DNA of 5,234 nt from SAR324 cluster bacterium (GTDB lineage: Bacteria; SAR324; XYD2-FULL-50-16). The stretch covers positions 1 through 5,234 of the forward strand of contig NVSR01000178.1 of the NCBI GenBank assembly GCA_002401295.1, given 5' to 3'. The notes below the pieces were generated by a model. It was not told the DNA's origin. It searched no databases and saw nothing but the letters and a program-made list of their open reading frames with translations. Both the position numbers and the translations under genes were made by a program. Position 1 is the stretch's first letter. Every line of letters starts with the position of its first letter. Below, piece after piece: positions 1 through 5,043 of the stretch.

Positions 1-140
1 TTGTATTTCTCCATGGGCGCACTCATCTTTGGTGCCCCACAACATATGACCATATTAAGGGTAAAAAGCATCGGATTATGCGCCCACCAACAAAGTAACC
101 CGAAAATAATTAGTCATCCTACCTTGCAGATCCCGATTTC

Positions 141-170
141 CCCCTACCAATTCAGAGAAATGGGTAGGGG
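141..170. repeat. 8-bp perfect inverted repeat upstream of hicA
   Basis: CCCCTACC at 141-148 is perfectly mirrored by GGTAGGGG at 163-170, with a 14-nt spacer. No T-run follows on either strand, so it does not look like a rho-independent terminator. It brackets the putative -35 hexamer of the hicAB promoter, as an operator would. About one such repeat is expected by chance in a window this size, so position and GC content are the main support. Confidence 0.4.
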
Positions 171-179
171 AGCTATAAC
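151..179 (+). promoter_or_regulatory. Possible sigma70-type promoter for hicAB
   Basis: TTCAGA (151-156) and TATAAC (174-179) are separated by 17 nt. This would start transcription near 186 and give a leader of about 40 nt before the hicA ATG. The -10 is good and the -35 is weak. The -35 lies in the loop of the 141-170 dyad. Confidence 0.3.
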
Positions 180-227
180 GCTCTGACTTATGACCTTCTC
201 ATTTTGACGTAATAGTACAACTTAGTT

Positions 228-383
228 ATGCCTAAGAAAATTAGAGAACTTATCAAAGACCTGGAAAAATCCGGTTTTATTAACCGGGGTGGGAAAAGCA
301 GCCATCAGAATTTTATGCATGAAGAGGGGGGCGTGGTGACAATTTCAGGGAAAACTGGTTCAACAAAAAATCAAAGGAATTGA
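228..383 (+). CDS. HicA-family mRNA interferase toxin, probably C-terminally frameshifted
   Basis: The frame encodes 51 residues. It opens with KIRELIKDLEKSGF, the first helix of HicA toxins, then NRGGKSSHQNF, which aligns with the family's GxGSHxxF segment and its catalytic histidine (His26 here). It continues with VVTISGKTG, the usual beta-strand. HicA proteins are small dsRBD-fold ribonucleases that cleave mRNA and are neutralised by HicB, encoded just downstream. The family normally continues for another 15-25 residues with a final helix. Here the frame ends at a TGA 3 nt before hicB. The +1 frame from 358 encodes VQQKIKGIEQ and stops at 388-390, overlapping the hicB start as ATGA. That looks like the original tail, so a small frame-changing deletion probably lies near 352-360. 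The glycine before the catalytic His is also a serine. No clear Shine-Dalgarno site precedes the ATG. The family call is fairly secure; loss of activity is inferred. Confidence 0.72.
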   Translation: MPKKIRELIKDLEKSGFINRGGKSSHQNFMHEEGGVVTISGKTGSTKNQRN

Positions 384-386
384 GCA

Positions 387-599
387 ATGAAATTGCGAGA
401 TCAATATCTGAAGATAGTCGAATGGTCGGAAGAGGATCTATGCTATGTTGGCTCGATTCCCGGTTGGATTGGAGCCTGCTGCCACGGTGAAGAGGAGCAG
501 AAGGTTTATCGTGAATTGTGTCAAATTCTGGATGAATGGATTGAGCTCTATCAGCAAGATGGCAAACCATTACCTCGGGCTACGGCGGGCAAGAGCTAA
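387..599 (+). CDS. HicB-family antitoxin, short form
   Basis: The product is a 70-residue partner of HicA. YLKIVEWSEEDLCYVGSIPG followed by a CHGEEE segment is the HicB partial RNase H fold, and the helix ELCQILDEWIELY follows. The end, DGKPLPRATAGKS, is where longer relatives continue with YSGKF and a ribbon-helix-helix DNA-binding domain. That domain is missing, so this is either a naturally short HicB or a protein cut by the TAA at 597-599. Neutralising the toxin needs only the N-terminal domain; repressing the operon would normally need the lost part. AAGGA at 374-378, 8 nt before the ATG, is a good ribosome-binding site. The gene sits 3 nt after the current hicA stop and would overlap an intact hicA by 4 nt, which is the usual coupled arrangement. 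Confidence 0.78.
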   Translation: MKLRDQYLKIVEWSEEDLCYVGSIPGWIGACCHGEEEQKVYRELCQILDEWIELYQQDGKPLPRATAGKS

Positions 600-637
600 C
601 TGCGTTCGGACCGATTAGAACATTCAGAGGTCGAAGC

Positions 638-1282
638 TCAATAAAGTCGAGTATTATTCGTTGTGCAATGTTTTATCATACCAGTGGTAATGTTATACTG
701 TGCCAAATAATAAGTGATCATAATAATGAAAGGTGAATAAGGGACTGGAGTTAAAAATTTGTCCACCGCGATTATGGAGTCAGAAAAGAGAAACAAACAG
801 GCACCCAAAAAAACTTTAAGTGAATTGCCCTTTAAAAAAGCGGCCATCACTCCCATCAACGAAATTATGAAGATATACCCGGTTACAGGAATTTTCATAT
901 TCCCTAAATTGGGGAATACTAAACTGACCATGATGCCTGTTAAAATAATGATTCCCATTGCAAGTGGAATTCGACTCTTATCAAACCTGGACTCTCTGAT
1001 AAAAGCCACAGTATAAAAGATGTGGGCCATCAGAAAAGATCCCAGTCCCTGCACAAAATAATTACTCCGATCCAGATCTAAAAAAATATCCCCTGAAGCT
1101 GAAAATAGTAAACCCATCATTAGTAGTACTCCCGTTTTGCTCTTCACCTGATTTATCATCAGATAGGCCAGTGCAAATATAGGGATCGATTTGACAACAA
1201 AGCTAAAAGGATAAGGTGTCAGAAAAAGAGAAGAGATGAAACTTACGGAAAATCCGATAAAAATGAGAATTGCTGGTTTCAT
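638..1282 (-). CDS. YhhN/TMEM86-family membrane protein (lysoplasmalogenase-like)
   Basis: The product is 214 residues, normal for the family, and very hydrophobic with about seven to eight membrane segments. Family landmarks are in order: the KSIPIFALA segment (about 31-39), SASGDIFLDL with Asp65, GSFLMAHIFY with His87, LFLFSDSIIA with Asp168, and the late YYLAQ (191-195). The conserved acidic and His residues are those proposed as the active site of TMEM86 lysoplasmalogenases, which hydrolyse the vinyl-ether bond of lysoplasmalogens. The bacterial substrate is generally unproven, so the reaction is inferred from the family. The start is the ATG at 1280-1282; no strong Shine-Dalgarno site is visible. 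The gene converges on hicB, with a 38-nt gap that holds no obvious terminator. It looks intact and is the only ordinary cellular gene in the window. Confidence 0.82.
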   Translation of the reverse strand: MKPAILIFIGFSVSFISSLFLTPYPFSFVVKSIPIFALAYLMINQVKSKTGVLLMMGLLFSASGDIFLDLDRSNYFVQGLGSFLMAHIFYTVAFIRESRFDKSRIPLAMGIIILTGIMVSLVFPNLGNMKIPVTGYIFIISLMGVMAAFLKGNSLKVFLGACLFLFSDSIIAVDKFLTPVPYSPFIIMITYYLAQYNITTGMIKHCTTNNTRLY

Positions 1283-1308
1283 ATATTAACTTTTGAAGTT
1301 GAGAGGTT

Positions 1309-1343
1309 AATTCAGGGGACATGTGAAATTCAGGGACATGAGA
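1309..1343. repeat. Two imperfect tandem copies of an 18-bp motif (AATTCAGGGGACATG type)
   Basis: AATTCAGGGGACATGTGA (1309-1326) is followed directly by AATTCAGGGACATGAGA (1327-1343), which lacks one G and has one substitution. The motif ends in CTTAATTA. From memory, AATTCAGGGGACA...CTTAATT segments occur near REP-associated tyrosine transposases in several Gram-negative genomes. No transposase gene is present here, so this may be a remnant. It lies 27 bp upstream of the yhhN start, where it could also affect yhhN expression. Confidence 0.5.
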
Positions 1344-1419
1344 CTTAATTACTGACTACATTGACAAGATTCTCTGGTTTTGACGTCATTTAATCAGCAG
1401 TTCATTTTTATTCGCCTTC

Positions 1420-1557
1420 TTAATTCACACCTGACATGTCTATACATGCCTTTTCCTTATCTTTTTTTAGAACATCCGTGCCTTTTATTGGATTATTTTT
1501 CGGAGACCTAGGCCATGGACTCTGGTTTTTGCATTGGTGTAAGAGCCTTAAAAACAT
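1420..1557 (-). CDS. Small hypothetical ORF, 45 residues
   Basis: An ATG at 1555-1557 opens a 45-codon frame ending in TAA at 1420-1422. AAGGA lies only 3 nt before the ATG, closer than usual. The protein is basic and Pro/Lys-rich (SPWPRSPKNNPIKG, then DVLKKDKEKA) with no signal peptide or membrane segment. I do not recognise a family. It follows the HsdR remnant on the same strand and could be a decayed gene, part of a dispersed repeat, or chance. Confidence 0.25.
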   Translation of the reverse strand: MFLRLLHQCKNQSPWPRSPKNNPIKGTDVLKKDKEKACIDMSGVN

Positions 1558-1606
1558 TGATCCTTGATATCAAAGATCCTGTTTACCGGCAAGTCGAGAT
1601 GGACTA

Positions 1607-1891
1607 TCAAGTTGTGACCTGAGATTTTTCAGCCATTCGTTTCATTGTATTGAACAGAGCTAGACTGAAGGCATCATCCTTAATTTAAAGTTCATACAAT
1701 TCAAATTCTTGTCGCCTTTATTGTGACATTACGTCATCCAAAATTTTCTTGAGTGCTAAATCTCTATTTTGAATGTCCTGGTTTCCCGCAACTTTGCTTT
1801 GAAAATCAGGATGAACTTTGATGTGCTTGCTGAGAGAAATAAACTTGATTCTCAGATCAAACAGGAGTACACTTGTTCCTATATTGTAAAT
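1607..1891 (-). pseudogene. Remnant of a type I restriction enzyme R subunit (HsdR) C-terminus
   Basis: One minus-strand frame, read through two TAA codons (1718-1720 and 1685-1687), gives a continuous protein-like sequence ending at TGA 1607-1609. Its parts are HPDFQSKVAGNQDIQNRDLA, then LKKILDDVM, RRQEFELYEL after the first stop, and IKDDAFSLALFNTMKRMAE after the second. This is the pattern I associate with the helical C-terminal tail of HsdR-type restriction/translocase subunits (QNRDLALKKI.DDVM..RR.ELELY.L...DDAF...M...LKRM). The family name rests on memory. The first stop is easily explained as CAA to TAA. Everything upstream (nuclease and helicase domains) is gone: the frame closes at 1892-1894, 18 bp before the rpn start. 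The Rpn locus therefore appears to have replaced or cut into a restriction gene. The residue pattern survives, so decay may be recent. Confidence 0.6.
1845..1873 (+). promoter_or_regulatory. Possible promoter for the rpn gene
   Basis: TTGATT (1845-1850) and TACACT (1868-1873) are spaced by 17 nt, predicting a start near 1880. It is a weak match. A start there would remove part of the left arm of the adjacent inverted repeat from the transcript. Confidence 0.25.
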
Positions 1892-1900
1892 TTATAGGAA
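1876..1900 (+). promoter_or_regulatory. Perfect 8-bp inverted repeat covering the rpn ribosome-binding site
   Basis: TTCCTATA (1876-1883) and TATAGGAA (1893-1900) form a perfect stem with a 9-nt loop. The right arm contains AGGAA, the start of the AGGAAGG Shine-Dalgarno site (1896-1902) used by the ATG at 1912. In RNA the site would be paired with its own anti-Shine-Dalgarno-like arm. The repeat could be a translational lid or, as DNA, an operator. About one repeat of this quality is expected by chance in the window; the exact overlap with the binding site is what makes it notable. Confidence 0.45.
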
Positions 1901-1911
1901 GGCAAAAGGAC

Positions 1912-2898
1912 ATGACAAAAAAGATTAGTAATCCTCACGATCGATATTTCCAGGAACAGTTTAGTCGAAAAGAATTTGCTCTTTCTTTTTTTCAGGAAAA
2001 TCTCCCTTCTGAAATCAGGACTGCAGTGGATTGGAAACATTTTCAATTATGTTCCGGTGATTTTGTTCGCAAAGCTCTGCAGAATCGAAAATCAGATCTT
2101 CTCTACAAAACAAAAATCAAAGATAGAGATTCTTATTTTTATTTGCATTTGGAGCATCAGAGAAAATCCGATCCAACCATGGCTTATCGGATTCTGGTCT
2201 ATATGGTGAATATTTTGGAGCAAAACCGAAAACAGTTCCCTAAAGCAAAAGAATGGCCTCTTGTGTTTCCCATGGTGCTTTATCAAGGGAAAAAAGAATG
2301 GCTAGCCCCTACAAAGCTGCATGATCTCTTGCGAGTTCCAAAGATATTGGCTTCTTTCATTCCTCAATTCCAGTATGCCTTAGTCGACTTATCCCGCCTC
2401 TCAGATGAAGAAATTAAAGGCAAAGTAGCCTTGCGCTTGGCTATGTTAGTGATGAAACATATCGACTCCCCAGAGATCACATCCTTTCTTCATCAACAGC
2501 TATTTCCTTTAATTCAGCAGCTTCTTGAAAAGGAGACGGGCCTTGAATATATCGAAACGATGCTCTATTATCTCTCCAATACTAGTGATTATTTAGATAA
2601 GGCAGAGGTAATCGAGATTTTCCAAGAATTGCCCGACAACAGAACAAAAAAGGTAGTCATGACTTTAGCGGAACAATGGAAACTTGAAGGACAAGAAAAA
2701 GGACAAAAAATAGGTGAGAAAATAGGCCAGAAAAAGGGCGAAGCACGTCTGATTCAGAAGTTACTAAAGCTTAAGTTTGGTGACGAAGCCACAGAGTATA
2801 ATAGTCAACTCTCAGAGTTCACTTTAGAACAGTTAGATCAAGTCAGTGAAAGAATTCTTGTATACCAAAATATTGATGAGATTTTTAAAGGGATCTAA
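1912..2898 (+). CDS. Rpn-family recombination-promoting nuclease (PD-(D/E)XK, transposase_31 type)
   Basis: The product is 328 residues. The ATG at 1912 is chosen over an upstream TTG because AGGAAGG lies 9 nt before it and the protein then starts at the family's usual NPHDRYFQEQF segment (residues 7-17). The nuclease core is visible: KSDLLYK with Asp62, then LHLEHQ with Glu81 and Gln83 (the ExQ variant of PD-(D/E)XK), then MAYRILVYMV. After a helical middle comes a Gly-rich repeat (EGQEKGQKIGEKIGQKKGEA, about 259-278) and a C-terminal segment ending FTLEQLDQVSERIL and NIDEIF, resembling the DUF4351-type tails of this family. E. coli Rpn proteins are DNA endonucleases that stimulate RecA-independent recombination and act in phage defence. 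The target here is unknown. The gene seems intact, stands alone, and sits next to a restriction remnant and an IS605 element. It is not part of that element. Confidence 0.85.
   Translation: MTKKISNPHDRYFQEQFSRKEFALSFFQENLPSEIRTAVDWKHFQLCSGDFVRKALQNRKSDLLYKTKIKDRDSYFYLHLEHQRKSDPTMAYRILVYMVNILEQNRKQFPKAKEWPLVFPMVLYQGKKEWLAPTKLHDLLRVPKILASFIPQFQYALVDLSRLSDEEIKGKVALRLAMLVMKHIDSPEITSFLHQQLFPLIQQLLEKETGLEYIETMLYYLSNTSDYLDKAEVIEIFQELPDNRTKKVVMTLAEQWKLEGQEKGQKIGEKIGQKKGEARLIQKLLKLKFGDEATEYNSQLSEFTLEQLDQVSERILVYQNIDEIFKGI
2659..2898 (+). CDS. Candidate intragenic RpnS-like protein inside the rpn gene
   Basis: Within rpn, in the same frame, the ATG of Met250 (2659-2661) is preceded by AAAGG (2649-2653) with a 5-nt gap, a good ribosome-binding arrangement. 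Translation from it would give a 79-residue protein made only of the Gly-rich repeat and the C-terminal tail, without the nuclease core. Published work on E. coli rpn genes describes exactly this design: a short in-frame C-terminal protein (RpnS) that blocks the full-length toxic nuclease (RpnL). The ATG and the site are seen in the sequence; that it is used, and that it acts as an antitoxin, is inference. Confidence 0.4.
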   Translation: MTLAEQWKLEGQEKGQKIGEKIGQKKGEARLIQKLLKLKFGDEATEYNSQLSEFTLEQLDQVSERILVYQNIDEIFKGI

Positions 2899-3181
2899 TA
2901 ATTCATCCTCACAGCACACCATGATCTGGTATAGCCTCCAGGAAGGTTACCGCTTTCACCTCTCAATTTAGATATACTTCAACCTATCTTCTCATCCTGC
3001 GAGAGGAGGATCAAAGAACCCGCCTTGATCTTAACAAATATTCAAATCACTAAAAGAGAAGGGAAGTATTAGAGTTCCTACTCTCCAGAGCAATATTCTA
3101 GGAAAATCATATTTTTGAATTTTATAGTTAGCTCAATACTTTTATTTCAAACTGCTTGCTCTGCCTCTTTTTCACTTCACT
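2899..3181. other. Intergenic region between rpn and the IS605 element
   Basis: I find no gene. There are small dyads (GATCAA at about 3011 with TTGATC about 10 nt later; AGAGT at 3071-3075 with ACTCT at 3080-3084), none followed by a T-run on the plus strand, so no rpn terminator can be named. The minus-strand frame at 3128-3181 is discussed with the reconstructed insertion site. Confidence 0.4.
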
Positions 3182-3330
3182 GTGACTACTCCCACCACTA
3201 ACCGTGACCGATATAGTGGGGGCTTCTATAGGTTCAAAGACCTACGCCGTATAGCCCTACGGCGATATACATGCTAAGCGGCTCCAATAATGGGAGGCAT
3301 TACAAATTCAAGACCTAGTGATTCCAACCC
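3182..3330 (-). ncRNA. Putative omega RNA (reRNA) of TnpB at the IS605 right end
   Basis: In IS605-type elements the guide RNA of TnpB is made from the 3' end of tnpB plus the right end of the element. Here the tnpB stop is followed by two hairpins on the minus strand. The first is a perfect 7-bp stem, TACGGCG with CGCCGTA (3245-3264, loop 6). The second is a 9-bp stem with one bulged base (3191-3222), within a GAAGCCCCCAC...GTAGTCAC context that resembles the terminal hairpin of many such elements. The 3' boundary of the scaffold is inferred at TCAC (3182-3185). The flanking minus-strand sequence, starting AGTGAAGTGAAAAAGAGG, would be the guide. The 5' boundary, somewhere inside the tnpB 3' end, is a guess. 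Confidence 0.5.
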
Positions 3331-4455
3331 GAGTCTTAGGATATTATAGGCGGCATTTAGGTCCCTATGAGCAGAAAAGCCGCACTTGGGGCACTGATGG
3401 GTACGAGTAGAAAGGCTTTTCTTCACGATCTCACCACACTGACTGCAAGCTTGACTTGTCATGTACGGGTTGATTCCGATAATTCCCTTGCCTCTTTCGT
3501 TCGCTTTGTAATTCAGGATATTCAGGAACTTTCCCCAACCTACATCACTAATTGACTTATTCAATCCTGATTTTCGATTAGCCCCATTGGGGAGATACTG
3601 CCCGCTTGTCTTGTCCTGGATAGGCTTAGGTCGCATGAGCATCTTCCGAATGTTCAATTTTTCGTGAACAATCAAATTGTGAGAATCCAATAGTTTATTG
3701 GCCTCCTTATGCAAGAAATCATTTCTCTGGCATTTGATCCGGTAATGAGTTTTTTGAAGAGAGTTCAAAACTTTATAGTATTTTTCAGTTCTTTTTGGTG
3801 CATGAGAGAGTTTAGTCTGAAGCCGTTTCACTAACTTCTCTTTCTTTCTCATATACTTAGGAACTTTGACGGGGCTACCCATGCTTGGATAGAAGAAATC
3901 AATCAAACCAAGATCAATCCCTACGGCATTAGACAAGTCTTGTTCAGGCTAGTTTTGAGCTTCAAACTCAAAGGAGAAACAAGCAAACCACTTTCCAGCT
4001 TCTTTAGTGATGTTCAGTGTTTTGACTTTTGCAGCTTCTGGGATATCCCGATGGTAAACTATTTTGATTTCCCCAATTTTTGGGAGTGTGATCTTGTTAT
4101 TAGAAGGAATTTTCTTGAATTGTGGGTAAGTGATACTATTCCAGTGACCCCGCTTTTTGAACCTTGGAAAACCAATTTTTTCACGGAAAAATTTTTTGAA
4201 TGCTCCGTCCAGGCGCTTTAGGACGTCTTGGAGAACTTGAGAATAGACCGACTTGAACCAAGGCTTTTCTCGTTTCAATGCAGGTAATGCGTTTTGCTGT
4301 TGCTGATAAGATACGGATTTTCCCGACTTCTCATAGGCTACAACTCGCTCTTGTAGGTTCCAGTTGTACAAGTGCCTGCACATGGAAAAACTGTTCTCCA
4401 GTTTTCCTATTTGGGCATTGGTTGGATAGATTCTGTATTTATAGCTCTTTCGCAT
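3274..4455 (-). pseudogene. IS605-type TnpB RNA-guided nuclease with one internal amber codon
   Basis: The two parts are in one frame: codons 1-168 (3949-4455 including stop) and codons 170-393, separated only by TAG at 3949-3951. The N-terminal half starts MRKSYKYRIYPTNAQ and has the usual helix-turn-helix/WED-type region with REKIGFPRFKKRG. The second half holds the RuvC core: GIDLGL with Asp181, VHEKLNI with Glu265, and DLNAA with Asp365. The zinc finger lies between the last two (CSQCG at 337-341, CPKCG at 355-359). All catalytic and zinc residues are present and the full length (393 codons) is normal. TnpB cuts the donor site left by transposition, guided by the omega RNA. AGAGGT (4463-4468) 7 nt before the ATG is a good ribosome-binding site. 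As annotated, translation would yield a 168-residue fragment without a nuclease domain unless the TAG is suppressed or is a sequencing error. The next start-like codon (TTG at 3934-3936) has no binding site. Confidence 0.85.
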
Positions 4456-4456
4456 C

Positions 4457-4486
4457 TTGACTACCTCTAAAAGCTTGCATTATAGT
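4457..4486 (+). promoter_or_regulatory. Probable tnpA promoter
   Basis: TTGACT (4457-4462) and TATAGT (4481-4486) each match the sigma70 consensus at 5 of 6 positions, with an 18-nt spacer. The predicted start near 4493 gives a leader of about 20 nt. The -35 abuts the tnpB start codon, and the -10 overlaps the tnpB -10 on the other strand. Confidence 0.5.
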
Positions 4487-4511
4487 AAGCTAATTTTTAT
4501 TTTGGTGTCAA
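4479..4511 (-). promoter_or_regulatory. Probable tnpB promoter
   Basis: On the minus strand there is a perfect TTGACA (4506-4511). A perfect TATAAT lies at 4479-4484 with a long 21-nt gap; the alternative TACTAT (4482-4487) gives 18 nt. The start near 4472 leaves a short leader just containing the AGAGGT site. The -35 lies immediately before the tnpA ATG. Confidence 0.45.
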
Positions 4512-4513
4512 CT

Positions 4514-4918
4514 ATGAAAAACAAGCTAAAGAGCCACTATCATTGTGTATACAATCTAAACTACCACTTAGTGTTAGTGACAAAATACAGAAAAAAATGC
4601 TTCACTAAAGCGATACTATCTAGGCTGGAAGAAATCACTAGAGGTAATTGTGAAAAATGGGACCTGGAACTATTAGAATTTGGCGGGGAAGCAGATCACG
4701 TTCATCTTTTGATATCCATGCACCCAAATGTAATACCTAGTAAGTTTATCAATAATTTAAAGACTGTAACTAGTCGCTTGATCAGAAAAGAATTCAGTGA
4801 TCACCTAAAAAAGTTCTATTGGAAACCTGTCTTATGGACCCGGGCCTACTGTCTGATCACTGCCGGTGATGCCCCCCTTGAAGTTATCAAGAGCTACATT
4901 GCGAACCAGGGAAAATAG
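4514..4918 (+). CDS. IS200/IS605-family Y1 HUH transposase TnpA
   Basis: The product is 134 residues, the normal size of these very small transposases. HUH motif: DHVHLL with His62 and His64. The catalytic tyrosine is Tyr128 in SYIANQ, with Gln132 as the extra metal ligand; spacing and order match IS608-type TnpA closely. It starts with KSHYHCVYNLNYHLVLVTKYR, the conserved first strand of the fold. As a dimer, TnpA recognises the subterminal hairpins, cuts single-stranded top strand at both ends with a 5'-phosphotyrosine link, and joins the ends into a circle. The ATG at 4514 is preferred over an in-frame TTG at 4457 because it fits the family start, although no strong Shine-Dalgarno site precedes it. 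It is divergent from tnpB with a 58-bp shared promoter region and appears intact. Confidence 0.9.
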   Translation: MKNKLKSHYHCVYNLNYHLVLVTKYRKKCFTKAILSRLEEITRGNCEKWDLELLEFGGEADHVHLLISMHPNVIPSKFINNLKTVTSRLIRKEFSDHLKKFYWKPVLWTRAYCLITAGDAPLEVIKSYIANQGK

Positions 4919-4929
4919 AAACCAATATC

Positions 4930-4973
4930 GCAATTCATCCTCCTAAGCTTCGCTATAGAAGGGGAATTCTTGC
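4930..4973. repeat. Imperfect palindrome at the IS605 left end
   Basis: Starting 12 bp after the tnpA stop, GCAATTC... at 4930-4936 faces GAATTCTTGC at 4964-4973. AATTC (4932-4936) pairs with GAATT (4964-4968), and an inner stem CTTC/GAAG (4948-4951 with 4958-4961) closes a 6-nt loop. Such GCAATTCATCC...GAATTCTTGC hairpins follow tnpA in many IS200/IS605 elements. They serve as the TnpA recognition hairpin and perhaps as a terminator. Several bulges make this one weaker than usual. Confidence 0.5.
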
Positions 4974-5043
4974 TAGACGTGTTAAATCCACTATCTTGCC
5001 TGTGAAAAGGAGTTTTTAAGAACTTCAGACTCAAAAATCCTTT

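Larger units (their letters stand above)
1..227. other. Non-coding leader region upstream of hicA
   Basis: I see no convincing gene here. A plus-strand frame from a TTG at position 1 looks like noise. A minus-strand frame running to the window edge (about 1-114) encodes a hydrophobic stretch with the segment FGLLCWWAHNPM, but it has no good start codon and no family I recognise. The right-hand part carries a GC-rich dyad and a promoter-like pair, listed separately. Confidence 0.4.
3182..4980 (-). mobile_element. IS605-type insertion sequence, about 1.8 kb
   Basis: The element has divergent tnpA (plus) and tnpB (minus) genes, the classical IS605 organisation, and matches the usual length. The active top strand is the minus strand. 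Its left end is at 4980, directly after TTTAAC (reverse complement of 4981-4986), the pentanucleotide/hexanucleotide type known for IS605 insertion. Its right end is placed at TCAC, 3182-3185. Subterminal imperfect palindromes lie near both ends (4930-4973 and 3191-3222), as the Y1 transposase requires. No terminal inverted repeats or target duplication are expected or seen. tnpA looks functional; tnpB has one amber codon. Exact ends are inferred from motifs and family rules. Confidence 0.65.

Noticed and set aside
14..86. 8-bp inverted repeat TGGGCGCA / TGCGCCCA with a 57-nt spacer
   Set aside because: Several repeats of this length and spacing are expected by chance in 5 kb, and nothing else marks element ends here.
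1515..1622. Plus-strand 35-codon ORF starting MDSGFCIGVRALK
   Set aside because: It overlaps the HsdR remnant and the small minus-strand ORF, has no ribosome-binding site, and shows no family pattern.
1718..3951. Stop-codon reassignment (TAA/TAG read as Gln) to explain the interrupted HsdR and TnpB frames
   Set aside because: hicB and the rpn gene end at TAA and tnpA and tnpB end at TAG at sensible family positions, so simple decay is the better explanation.
2900..4942. 11-bp direct repeat AATTCATCCTC at 2900-2910 and 4932-4942
   Set aside because: The second copy belongs to the IS605 left-end hairpin. The first has no matching hairpin, and an 11-mer match is expected by chance at this scale.
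1912..4980. Rpn plus IS605 as one composite mobile unit
   Set aside because: The IS605 ends can be placed at about 3182 and 4980, and no matching end sequences are visible upstream of rpn.
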